DNA of 64,000 bases, taken from assembly GCA_023388175.1 (NCBI GenBank), contig JAEWGT010000007.1, positions 73,728 through 137,727 on the forward strand. The letters are read 5' to 3'. The position numbers were made by a program, and so were the translations under genes. The notes under the pieces were generated by a model, which did not search any database, was not told the origin of the DNA, and was given only the letters and a program-made list of their open reading frames with translations. Within the stretch, counting starts at the first letter, position 1. Each line of letters starts with the position of its first letter. Below are positions 49,709 to 57,030 of the stretch, piece after piece. Origin of the DNA: Pseudomonadota bacterium. GTDB taxonomy: Bacteria > Pseudomonadota > Alphaproteobacteria > Rhizobiales > Devosiaceae.

Positions 49709-50333
49709 AATTCAACCCGACGACGTGCTCGTCATTGTCGATGTGCAATATGATTTCCTGCCCGGCGGCAGTCTGGCGGTGTCAGGTGGTGACGAGATCG
49801 TGCCGCTGATCAATACGCTGGCGGAAAAATTCACCCATGTCGTGCTGACCCAGGACTGGCATCCGGCCAACCACATTTCCTTTGCCAGCCAGCATCACGG
49901 CAAGGCCCCCTTCGACACGGTGGAACTCGAATACGGTACCCAGGTCCTCTGGCCCGATCATTGTGTCTGGGACAGCCACGGCGCCGAAATCAGCCGCGAC
50001 CTCCATATCCCCCATGCCCAGCTCATCATCCGCAAGGGCTATAATCGCGCCATCGACTCCTATTCCGGCTTCCAGGAAGCCGACCGCGAAACTCTGACCG
50101 GCCTTGCCGGCTATCTGGGCGAACGTGATCTCGGCCGCCTCTATATCGTGGGCCTCGCCACCGATTTCTGCGTCGCCTGGACGGCCATCGACGGCGCGGC
50201 GGGCGGTTTCGACGTCACCGTGATCGAGGACGCCACCCGCGCCATCGATTCGAACGGCTCGCTTGAAAAAGCCTGGGCCGATATGGACGAGGCCGGTGTG
50301 CAGCGCATCCAGAGCCGGGAAATCCTGGGATGA
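49701..50333 (+). CDS. pncA: Nicotinamidase
   Basis: This enzyme hydrolyses nicotinamide to nicotinate in NAD salvage. The 210-residue isochorismatase-fold enzyme has the catalytic Asp14 in VIVDVQYDFLPGGSL, the metal-binding histidines in TQDWHPANHISFASQH, a WPDHCVWDSHGAE segment and the nucleophile Cys in GLATDFCVAWTAIDG. It overlaps pabB upstream and the GFA gene downstream (ATGA). Confidence 0.94.
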   Translation: MLEIQPDDVLVIVDVQYDFLPGGSLAVSGGDEIVPLINTLAEKFTHVVLTQDWHPANHISFASQHHGKAPFDTVELEYGTQVLWPDHCVWDSHGAEISRDLHIPHAQLIIRKGYNRAIDSYSGFQEADRETLTGLAGYLGERDLGRLYIVGLATDFCVAWTAIDGAAGGFDVTVIEDATRAIDSNGSLEKAWADMDEAGVQRIQSREILG

Positions 50334-50725
50334 TCACCGGCTCCTGCCATTGCGGCGCGGTCACCTGGCGCTTCGAAAGCCAGCCGACCCATGCCACAGC
50401 CTGCAATTGCACCCTGTGCCGCCGCTATGGCGCGCTCTGGATTTATGGCCACGAGAACGAAGACGTTTTCGTTTCCGGCCCCACCAGCATCTATCTGCAA
50501 GGCGATAAAAGCCTCGCCAATCACTTCTGTAAAACCTGTGGCGGCATGGCCTATTGGCGCGGCTGCGCGCCGGAAGCCGATGGTCGCACACGCATGGCGC
50601 TCAATGTGCGCCTCGCCGATGATCCGCAGGCGGTGGCCGATATCCCGGTCCGGCGCTTTGATGGTTTCGACACCTGGACCGCCCTGCCCGATGAGGGTCG
50701 CACGGTCGGCCATGTCTGGTTCTGA
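50330..50725 (+). CDS. GFA family (glutathione-dependent formaldehyde-activating-like) protein
   Basis: This 131-residue zinc-binding protein has the cysteine array SCHCGAV, ACNCTLCRRYG and FCKTCGGMAYWRG, which defines the GFA fold. The founding enzyme Gfa was proposed to help form S-hydroxymethylglutathione, but most members are uncharacterised. It is coupled to pncA by ATGA and closes the pabBC-pncA-GFA unit. Confidence 0.9.
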   Translation: MITGSCHCGAVTWRFESQPTHATACNCTLCRRYGALWIYGHENEDVFVSGPTSIYLQGDKSLANHFCKTCGGMAYWRGCAPEADGRTRMALNVRLADDPQAVADIPVRRFDGFDTWTALPDEGRTVGHVWF

Positions 50726-50734
50726 CCAGCCATG

Positions 50735-50760
50735 AAAAAGGGCGCCGCAGCGCCCTTTTT
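50735..50760. terminator. Bidirectional terminator, GFA/grpE
   Basis: AAAAAGGGCG (50735-50744) and CGCCCTTTTT (50751-50760) form a strong hairpin with A- and T-runs on both sides, between convergent genes. Confidence 0.9.
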
Positions 50761-50771
50761 ATTCCATTCAC

Positions 50772-51365
50772 TCAGGCGCTCTTGTCGACGCCATCGCCTT
50801 CCGTAGGCGCTGCCGGTGCCGCGGCCCCGCCCTTGGCGACACCGACCATGGCCGGGCGCAGCACGCGCTCGCCAATGGCAAAGCCTTCCTGCACCACCTG
50901 CACCACCGTGCCCTCGGGCACATTTGGGTTCGGCACCTCGAACATGGCCTGATGCTTGTGCGGGTCGAATTTCTGTCCCGCCGCCTCGATCTTGGTCACG
51001 CCATGCTTGGCGAGCAGGCGCTGGGTCTCGCGCTCGGCCAGCTCGATCCCCTCGATGAGGCTTTTGAGCGTGCCCTCGGCACTTTCGCGCACTTCGGCGG
51101 GAACCACCACCAGCGCCCGGCTCAGCGCATCGGTCGCGCTCAGCATGTCGCGGGCAAAGCCGGCAATGGCATAGGAGCGCGTATCGGCGACATCGCGCTC
51201 GGTGCGCTTGCGCAGATTTTCCATCTCCGCAGCCGCCCGCAGCACGCGGTCCTTCAGTTCGGCATTCTCGGCCGTCAACGCCTCGACGGGATCGACCTCC
51301 GGGGTTTCGTTCACCGGCACTTCAGTTTCCGGCACTTCGCCCTGGGCGGCGTTTTCGTCGCTCAT
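50772..51365 (-). CDS. grpE: Nucleotide exchange factor GrpE
   Basis: GrpE releases ADP from DnaK. The 197-residue protein has an acidic disordered N-terminus, a long coiled-coil helix (LTAENAELKDRVLRAAAEMENLRKR) and the beta-wing domain with GVTKIEAAGQKFDPHKHQAM and GERVLRPAMVGV. The ATG at 51365 has GGAAGAG upstream; an earlier ATG at 51428 would overlap the hrcA end. It follows hrcA by 64 bases on the same strand. Confidence 0.95.
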   Translation of the reverse strand: MSDENAAQGEVPETEVPVNETPEVDPVEALTAENAELKDRVLRAAAEMENLRKRTERDVADTRSYAIAGFARDMLSATDALSRALVVVPAEVRESAEGTLKSLIEGIELAERETQRLLAKHGVTKIEAAGQKFDPHKHQAMFEVPNPNVPEGTVVQVVQEGFAIGERVLRPAMVGVAKGGAAAPAAPTEGDGVDKSA

Positions 51366-51429
51366 GTCGTCTCTTCCGTAGCAAAGGTAAATCTCTTGCC
51401 CCGCCATATCGGCCAAGCAGGGTTGCAAT

Positions 51430-52512
51430 TCAAGTGTTCCGCTTGCGTGACATCATCGCCGAAATGACATTGGCGGTATAATCCACCACCGGCACGATCC
51501 GCGCATAATTGAGCCGCGTCGGCCCGATCACCCCAAGAACACCCACTATCCTGTCATTGGCATCCTTGTAGGGGCTGAGAATCACCGATGATCCCGACAG
51601 CGAAAACAGCTTGTTTTCCGAGCCGATGAAAATGCGCACCCCCTGCGCACGCTCGGCATCGCCAAGAAGGTCCAGCAATCCATCCTTGCTTTCCAGCGCG
51701 TCGAACAGTTCGCGCATGCGCAGCAATTCATCGCTCGCCATGGCGTCATTGATGAGATTGGCGCGACCGCGCACGATCACTGTGGGCGCGCCATTGCCCT
51801 TTGTATCGGTCAGCGTGGCAATGCCGGCATCCACCAGCTTCTGCGTCAGCTCGTCCAGCTCCGCCCGCTGCTCGGCCCGCCGCTCCTGCAACACCTTCCG
51901 TGCCTCGGACAAGGTCCGCCCGACCACGTAATGGGCGAGATAATTGCCCGCCTGGCTGAGCGCGCTGGCCGTATAGCCCGGCGGCAGCTCGAGTATGCGA
52001 TTTTCCACCTGCCCGTCCGCGCCCACCAGAATGGCCATGGCGCGGGCAGTGTCCAGCCGCACGAATTCGATATGCTTGAGCACCATGTCGGCCTTGGCGG
52101 CGATCACCACGCCCGCCCCCTGACTCAGGCCCGACAGCAGGGAGGACGCTTCGGTGAGCAGGTCCTCCACCTGCCCATGCCCGGCATTGCCCTCGATATG
52201 CCGGGCGATCTGCTTGCGCTCGTTTTCATCCACGCTTCCCATTTCCAGCATGGCATCGACGAAAAACCGCAACCCCTGCTGCGTCGGCGCCCGTCCGGCG
52301 GAAGTATGGGGAGCGGCGATCAGGCCGAGATCTTCGAGGTCCGCCATCACATTTCGGACAGAAGCGGGGGAGAGTTCCACCTGCAGCAGTCGTGACAGAT
52401 CGCGCGAACCGACGGGAAGGCCGGTATCGAGATAGCGCTCCACCAGCCGCCGGAAAATCTCCTGGCTGCGGGAATTGAGCACGGAAAGGAAGTCTTCAGC
52501 CTGTCTCGTCAT
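51430..52512 (-). CDS. hrcA: Heat-inducible transcription repressor HrcA
   Basis: HrcA represses groESL-type operons through CIRCE elements and depends on GroEL. The 360-residue protein has an N-terminal winged helix (LVERYLDTGLPVGSRDLSRL, LSPASVRNVMADLEDLGLI, then PHTSAGRAPTQQGLRFFVD) and the GAF-like C-terminal domain (FIGSENKLFSLSGSSVILSPY, GVLGVIGPTRLNYARIVPVVDY). No CIRCE palindrome is seen near hrcA, grpE, dnaK or dnaJ, so its targets lie outside the window. Confidence 0.95.
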   Translation of the reverse strand: MTRQAEDFLSVLNSRSQEIFRRLVERYLDTGLPVGSRDLSRLLQVELSPASVRNVMADLEDLGLIAAPHTSAGRAPTQQGLRFFVDAMLEMGSVDENERKQIARHIEGNAGHGQVEDLLTEASSLLSGLSQGAGVVIAAKADMVLKHIEFVRLDTARAMAILVGADGQVENRILELPPGYTASALSQAGNYLAHYVVGRTLSEARKVLQERRAEQRAELDELTQKLVDAGIATLTDTKGNGAPTVIVRGRANLINDAMASDELLRMRELFDALESKDGLLDLLGDAERAQGVRIFIGSENKLFSLSGSSVILSPYKDANDRIVGVLGVIGPTRLNYARIVPVVDYTANVISAMMSRKRNT

Positions 52513-52614
52513 CTGGGTTTGACTAAAATCGTCCGCTTTAACCTTGGACTCTCATTTAAGCCCTTCCTCCCCAGCCGCCAAGCGGGGGGCGCTTGTGGGC
52601 CGGTTCGATGAGGG

Positions 52615-52630
52615 TTAAGACGCAGTTAAC
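52615..52630. promoter_or_regulatory. CtrA full box between hrcA and rph
   Basis: TTAA-GACGCAG-TTAAC is a perfect match to TTAA-N7-TTAAC. It lies 24 bases before the rph ATG and 103 bases before the divergent hrcA start. Confidence 0.6.
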
Positions 52631-52653
52631 GCCAAAAACCAACTGGAACTATG

Positions 52654-53370
52654 ATGCGGCCATCCGGACGTCAGCCCTCCGATATGCGGGCAGTGACCCT
52701 CGAGCGAAACGTCGCCATGAAGGCCGAAGGCTCCTGCCTGGTTGCTTTCGGCAATACCAGGGTCCTGTGTACCGCCTCGGTCGAAACCTCTGTTCCCGGC
52801 TGGCTGCGCGGCAAGGGCAAGGGCTGGGTCACCGCCGAATATGGCATGCTGCCGCGCGCAACCGGCTCGCGAACCCGCCGCGAAGCCACAGCCGGCAAGC
52901 AGTCCGGCCGTACCCAGGAAATCCAGCGCCTCATCGGCCGCTCGCTGCGTGCGGTGGTCGATCTCGAAGCCCTGGGCGAGGTGCAGGTGACGCTCGATTG
53001 CGACGTGCTCGAAGCCGATGGGGGCACCCGCACCGCCTCGATCACCGGCGCCTATGTTGCGCTGGCCGACGCCATTCAATGGATGGAAGAGCGCAAGCTG
53101 ACCAAGGGTCAGGTACTCAAGGATAGCGTCGCTGCCATTTCCTGCGGCATCTATCGCGGCATGCCGGTTCTCGATCTCGATTATCTCGAGGACGTGGAAG
53201 CGGAAACCGACGCCAATTTCGTCATGACCGGTTCGGGCAAGTTCGTCGAAATCCAGGGCACGGCCGAAGGCGCCCCTTTCAGCCGCGAAGAACTCGAAAG
53301 CCTCATGGGCCTTGCCGAAAAAGGCATCGGCGAATTGAGCGTGATGCAAAAGACGGCTCTTGGCGCATGA
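52654..53370 (+). CDS. rph: Ribonuclease PH
   Basis: RNase PH trims tRNA 3' ends by phosphorolysis. The 238-residue protein starts with the invariant MRPSGRQPSDMR and shows GKGWVTAEYGMLPRAT, SRTRREATAGKQSGRTQEIQRLIGRSLR, LDCDVLEADGGTRTASITGA and DFNVVMTG-like DANFVMTGSGKFVEIQGTAEG. An ATG three bases earlier (52651) is possible; 52654 gives the family N-terminus. It is divergent from hrcA and followed by rdgB after a mosaic repeat. Confidence 0.96.
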   Translation: MRPSGRQPSDMRAVTLERNVAMKAEGSCLVAFGNTRVLCTASVETSVPGWLRGKGKGWVTAEYGMLPRATGSRTRREATAGKQSGRTQEIQRLIGRSLRAVVDLEALGEVQVTLDCDVLEADGGTRTASITGAYVALADAIQWMEERKLTKGQVLKDSVAAISCGIYRGMPVLDLDYLEDVEAETDANFVMTGSGKFVEIQGTAEGAPFSREELESLMGLAEKGIGELSVMQKTALGA

Positions 53371-53384
53371 TTGGCTGGTTGAAG

Positions 53385-53492
53385 ACCCCCTCACCCGTCT
53401 CGCGCTTTGCGCGATCCACCCTCTCCCACAAGGGGCGAGGGTTGGCATCGAGCGCGCGGCACGCACAAGGTGCCCGAAGGGCGGATGAGGGG
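53385..53492. repeat. Mosaic palindromic repeat with swapped halves (rph-rdgB gap)
   Basis: This copy has the right-half modules first (CCCCCTCACCCGTCTCGCGC, GCGCGATCCACCCTCTCCC, then AAGGGGCGAGGG) and the left-half module GGTGCCCGAAGGGCGGATGA afterwards. The module order is opposite to that at 30445 and 33775, although each piece is clearly homologous. Confidence 0.8.
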
Positions 53493-53560
53493 TATTCTTT
53501 CTCTGCCAATGACTGCCCCATCTGGAACGACATCCAGCGCGCCCTTGACGGAGCTAGAAA

Positions 53561-54208
53561 ATGACGACCATTCCACGCCTCCGCCCGGGCACGCGCCTCT
53601 GCATCGCCACCCATAATGCCGGCAAGCTCACTGAGTTTCGTGAGCTGTTCGAGCCCTTTGGTCTCGAACTGGTCTCTGCCGGCGAACTGGGCCTGCCCGA
53701 GCCGGAGGAAACCGGCACCACCTTCGCCGAAAACGCCCGCACCAAAGCCCATGCCGCCGCCAAGGGCGCCAACATGCTGGCGCTCAGCGACGATAGCGGC
53801 ATCTGCGTCGATGCGCTCAATGGCGAGCCTGGCGTCTATACCGCCGATTGGGCCGGCGTGCCGCGCGATTTCGGTCGCGCCATGAAGCGCGTGGAAGATG
53901 CCCTGCAGGCTGCGGGCGCCATCTCGCCCGGCCAGCGCCGCGCCTCCTTCAATGCCACGCTCTGCCTTGCCCATCCTGATGGACGCGACGTGCTTTATGT
54001 CGGCAAATGCGATGGCACCCTGATCTGGCCGCCGCGCGGCGATATGGGCCATGGCTATGATCCCATGTTCATGCCCGATGGCCACGACATCACCTTTGGC
54101 GAAATGTCCCGGGACATGAAGAATGCCTGGGTACCCGGCCAGACGGGCCTCAGCCATCGCGCCAGGGCCTTTTCGCAATTCGTGGAACAGCAGATTGAAC
54201 ATGGGTGA
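53561..54208 (+). CDS. rdgB: XTP/dITP pyrophosphatase (RdgB/HAM1)
   Basis: RdgB removes ITP, dITP and XTP from nucleotide pools. The 215-residue protein has the substrate loop IATHNAGKLTEFRELF, ETGTTFAENARTKAHAAA, the LALSDDSGICVDALNGEPGVYTADWAG-type active-site region (key DDSGICVDAL) and GYDPMFMPDG, then a final SHRARAFSQF. It lies between rph and hemW, as in many alphaproteobacteria, with repeats in both gaps. Confidence 0.95.
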   Translation: MTTIPRLRPGTRLCIATHNAGKLTEFRELFEPFGLELVSAGELGLPEPEETGTTFAENARTKAHAAAKGANMLALSDDSGICVDALNGEPGVYTADWAGVPRDFGRAMKRVEDALQAAGAISPGQRRASFNATLCLAHPDGRDVLYVGKCDGTLIWPPRGDMGHGYDPMFMPDGHDITFGEMSRDMKNAWVPGQTGLSHRARAFSQFVEQQIEHG

Positions 54209-54244
54209 GCGAACCGCCTATTCCGGCAGTGCGGCTCCGGCGCC

Positions 54245-54358
54245 TCCCTCCCCCTTGAGGGGAGGGACCGAGGGTGGGGGTGTCGTACTCTCCTCCGGCG
54301 CCGAGCTTGCGGAACGCGCAGCACCCCCACCCCAACCCTCCCCTCAAGGGGGAGGGGG
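54245..54358. repeat. Long inverted-repeat element between rdgB and hemW
   Basis: Two hairpins, CCCTCCCCCTTGAGGGGAGG (from 54247) and CCCTCCCCTCAAGGGGGAGG (from 54336), flank GGGTGGGGGTGT (54272 on) and its inverse GCACCCCCACCC (from 54321). The whole can fold as one long stem. It is GC- and purine-strand-skewed and differs in sequence from the CTTCTCC mosaic family, though built the same way. Confidence 0.8.
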
Positions 54359-54392
54359 CGCATCGGGGCGTATCATGGATCGGAGCATATAA

Positions 54393-55550
54393 ATGGCCCC
54401 AAATCCCAACGACCTTTTCGGCATTTACGTCCACTGGCCCTTCTGCGCAGCCAAATGCCCCTATTGCGATTTCAATTCCCACGTTCATCGCGGCGCGTTC
54501 GATGAGGACGCCTTCGTCGAGGGCTATAAGCGCGAAATCGCCCATATGGCGGCGCTGACGCCGGGACGTCTGGTGCAGTCGATCTTTTTCGGCGGTGGCA
54601 CGCCCTCGCTGATGAGCCCCAGGGCCGTCGGCACCATTCTCGATGCCATTGCCGAGGAATGGCAGATCGACCGCAATGCCGAAATCACGCTGGAAGCCAA
54701 TCCAACGTCTGTGGAGGTCGACCGCTTCAAAGGGTTCCGCGCCGCCGGCGTCAATCGCGTTTCCCTCGGCGTACAATCGCTGCGCCCCGGCCCGCTGGCC
54801 GAACTCGGCCGCCGCCACAGCGTCGAGGAAGCCGTCGCCGCCGTGCGCATCGCCCAGTCGGTTTTCGAGCGCTCCAGCTTCGACCTCATCTATGCCCGCC
54901 CCAAGCAGACGCTTGAGGACTGGGAAGACGAATTGAAAGAAGCGCTCTGGATGGCGCGTGGCCATATCAGCCTCTACCAGCTCACCATTGAGCAGGGCAC
55001 GCGCTATTTCGATCTGCATCAGGCCGGCAAATTGGCCATGCCTAATGAAGATCTGGCTGCCGATTTTTACGAATTGACCAACGAATTGGCGGCCGAAGCC
55101 GGCATGCCGGCCTATGAGATTTCCAACCATGCCGTGCCCGGCCAGGAAAGCCGCCACAACATGCTCTATTGGCGCTATGGCGAATATGCCGGCATCGGCC
55201 CCGGCGCGCATGGAAGGCTGATGGTCAACAACCAGCGCCATGCCACGGCAACCGAGAAGATGCCGTTTGACTGGCTGAAGCGCGTCAATGATTTCGGCCA
55301 CGGCATGACCACCGACGACGTGCTGACCTGGGAAGAACAGGGCGACGAGTATCTGGTCATGGGCCTGCGCCTGAAGGAGGGCATCTCACCCACCCGCTTC
55401 ATGTCGATTTCCGGCCGCGGCATTTCCGAGCAACAGATCATGGCGCTCAAAGGCTATGGCTTCCTCGAAACCCTCCCCAACGGCAATCTGCGCGTCACCG
55501 ACAAGGGTTTTCCTGTGCTCGACGCCGTCGTGGCGGACCTGGCGGCCTAG
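54393..55550 (+). CDS. hemW: Heme chaperone HemW (radical SAM)
   Basis: HemW is a radical-SAM protein that binds and delivers heme; it was formerly annotated as an oxygen-independent coproporphyrinogen oxidase. The 385-residue protein has the CxxxCxxC cluster motif with Cys18, 22 and 25 (FCAAKCPYCDFNSH), the GGGTPSLMS SAM motif, NRVSLGVQSL and LYQLTIEQGTRY. The extra N-terminal cysteine context typical of true HemN is absent. It follows rdgB. Confidence 0.93.
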   Translation: MAPNPNDLFGIYVHWPFCAAKCPYCDFNSHVHRGAFDEDAFVEGYKREIAHMAALTPGRLVQSIFFGGGTPSLMSPRAVGTILDAIAEEWQIDRNAEITLEANPTSVEVDRFKGFRAAGVNRVSLGVQSLRPGPLAELGRRHSVEEAVAAVRIAQSVFERSSFDLIYARPKQTLEDWEDELKEALWMARGHISLYQLTIEQGTRYFDLHQAGKLAMPNEDLAADFYELTNELAAEAGMPAYEISNHAVPGQESRHNMLYWRYGEYAGIGPGAHGRLMVNNQRHATATEKMPFDWLKRVNDFGHGMTTDDVLTWEEQGDEYLVMGLRLKEGISPTRFMSISGRGISEQQIMALKGYGFLETLPNGNLRVTDKGFPVLDAVVADLAA

Positions 55551-55601
55551 ACGCTCGGAAAACGCCAGCCGCTGTTGTGGCCCGTCTGAACCATCCCCCA
55601 T

Positions 55602-55674
55602 CGGCACCACCCGGCTTGTCCGGGCGGTCCATGCCGCCTCAGGCTGGATTGCCCGGACAAGCCGGGCAATGCCG
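55602..55674. repeat. REP-like palindrome pair, inverted (copy F)
   Basis: Module 1 (55602-55631) reads CGGCA, CCACCCGG, CTTGT, CCGGGCGG, TCCA; module 2 (55645-55674) reads TGGA, TTGCCCGG, ACAAG, CCGGGCAA, TGCCG. The spacer is 13 bases, the same as in copy B. It lies between the convergent hemW and lipoprotein genes. Confidence 0.85.
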
Positions 55675-55694
55675 AGAGCCGAAAATTCCAGCCA

Positions 55695-56948
55695 CTAGAG
55701 CTTCGCGCCGTCCAGCGTCGTCGCGCCCCCTGCCCCGATCTGCCTGATCACCAGCGCATAATCGCTGCGGCCATTGGCGTTGAACCGGAACAGCCCGTCG
55801 CGCCCGGCAAAACCGGAGGGATTGGTGAGCAGCGCCGGGCTATAGGGCGGATTGGCCAGCGACAGCGTGTTGACGTTGGCGAGGATCGTCGCCGTATAGG
55901 CAATGGTCGCCATTTGCGGCGGTGCCGAGCCGAACTGGCGCTGATAATCAGCGCGAATCGCATTGAGCCCGGCCTCGTCCACCGCCGGAAAGATCGCCCC
56001 GCCCAGGGCGGGATTGGCAAGCAGGCCCGGATCATTGCCCCAGTCCGCCGAGCCGACCAGTTGCACAAACTCCTTGTCCACACCCGTCTGCGCGACGAGG
56101 CCCGCAAAAGTCGCGGCGCTGGCGCGATCGGGCAGAAACAGCGCATCGATCATGCCGCTATCGAACATCGGCTTGGCCTGGTTGATGATGCCCTGCGCCT
56201 CGGAGAGGTCCGAGAACGTGTAAACCGCGCTGGGCGAGAATCCGGCCGCAATAGCCTGCTGCCGGAACGCCGTTGCCAGCGCCTCGCCATAGGGCGTCGC
56301 CGGAAAAATCCCCGCAGGTCCCCGCCGCCCCTGCTCGCGGATATAGGTAATGGCCCGCTTCATCTCCGTATCGGGCAGCACATTGAGCACATAGACGCCC
56401 GGCCCAGCCACCGCGCCATTATTGGCAAAGCCGATCAGCGGAATATTGGCCGCCCGCGTCACACCGGCCACCGCCGTCACCTGCTCCGCCGTCACCGGCC
56501 CCAGCACCAGTTTCGCCCCTTCGGCAACAGCCGCATTGGCCGCGTTGATCGCACTCGCCGAACTCGTCCCGGTATCGCGCAGGGTAATGTGAATATTCTC
56601 CCCGATATTGGGATTGGCCTCGATAAAGGCCACGGCCAGTTTGCTGGCATTGGCCATCGCCGTCCCCAATTGCGCCAACGCCGGCTCGCCCGAAAGCGGC
56701 AGCAACAGCGCCACCGGCACCGCGCCCCGCCCGAAGCGTTGCGCATTGCCCGATGGCATCGGCGTCATCGGCGTGCCGATCGTATTGCCGCCCGGTTGAG
56801 CACCGGGTCCAGCATCATCACCCCAGGGCAGGTTCAGCGTCCGCGAGCCGAGCTGGAACGAGCCGCCGGAACATCCGGCCAGCGCTGCGGTCAGCCCGAT
56901 CATCACCGAGCGCCTTGTCCAGTTTGACGCTTTCGCCTCACTTGTCAC
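55695..56948 (-). CDS. LpoA/LppC-like penicillin-binding protein activator lipoprotein
   Basis: This 417-residue protein has a signal with lipobox (VMIGLTAALAGCSGG, lipid Cys near residue 26), a Gly/Pro-rich linker and a periplasmic-binding type I fold (VPVALLLPLSGEPALAQLG, LRDTGTSSASAINAANAAV, LVLGPVTAEQVTAVAG, IPLIGFANNGAVAG). Such proteins, divergent from rsmI, are annotated as penicillin-binding protein activators by analogy with LpoA, which stimulates PBP1a; older annotations call them Leu/Ile/Val-binding. The start is GTG at 56948 with GAGGA upstream. Confidence 0.87.
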   Translation of the reverse strand: MTSEAKASNWTRRSVMIGLTAALAGCSGGSFQLGSRTLNLPWGDDAGPGAQPGGNTIGTPMTPMPSGNAQRFGRGAVPVALLLPLSGEPALAQLGTAMANASKLAVAFIEANPNIGENIHITLRDTGTSSASAINAANAAVAEGAKLVLGPVTAEQVTAVAGVTRAANIPLIGFANNGAVAGPGVYVLNVLPDTEMKRAITYIREQGRRGPAGIFPATPYGEALATAFRQQAIAAGFSPSAVYTFSDLSEAQGIINQAKPMFDSGMIDALFLPDRASAATFAGLVAQTGVDKEFVQLVGSADWGNDPGLLANPALGGAIFPAVDEAGLNAIRADYQRQFGSAPPQMATIAYTATILANVNTLSLANPPYSPALLTNPSGFAGRDGLFRFNANGRSDYALVIRQIGAGGATTLDGAKL

Positions 56949-57030
56949 GGGATGCGATCCTCAAGGTGCACAGTCTGTTAACAAACTCCCCTCATTTCGT
57001 TAATCAAGGATTGAAAAACGGGGATTGGCG

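Noticed and set aside
47706..52650. Search for a CIRCE element near dnaK, grpE and hrcA
   Set aside because: No TTAGCACTC...GAGTGCTAA palindrome was found; HrcA targets must lie elsewhere.
55695..56948. Annotation of the lipoprotein as a branched-chain amino-acid transporter binding protein
   Set aside because: It has the same fold, but the lipobox, lack of permease genes and position divergent from rsmI fit the LpoA-like group better.
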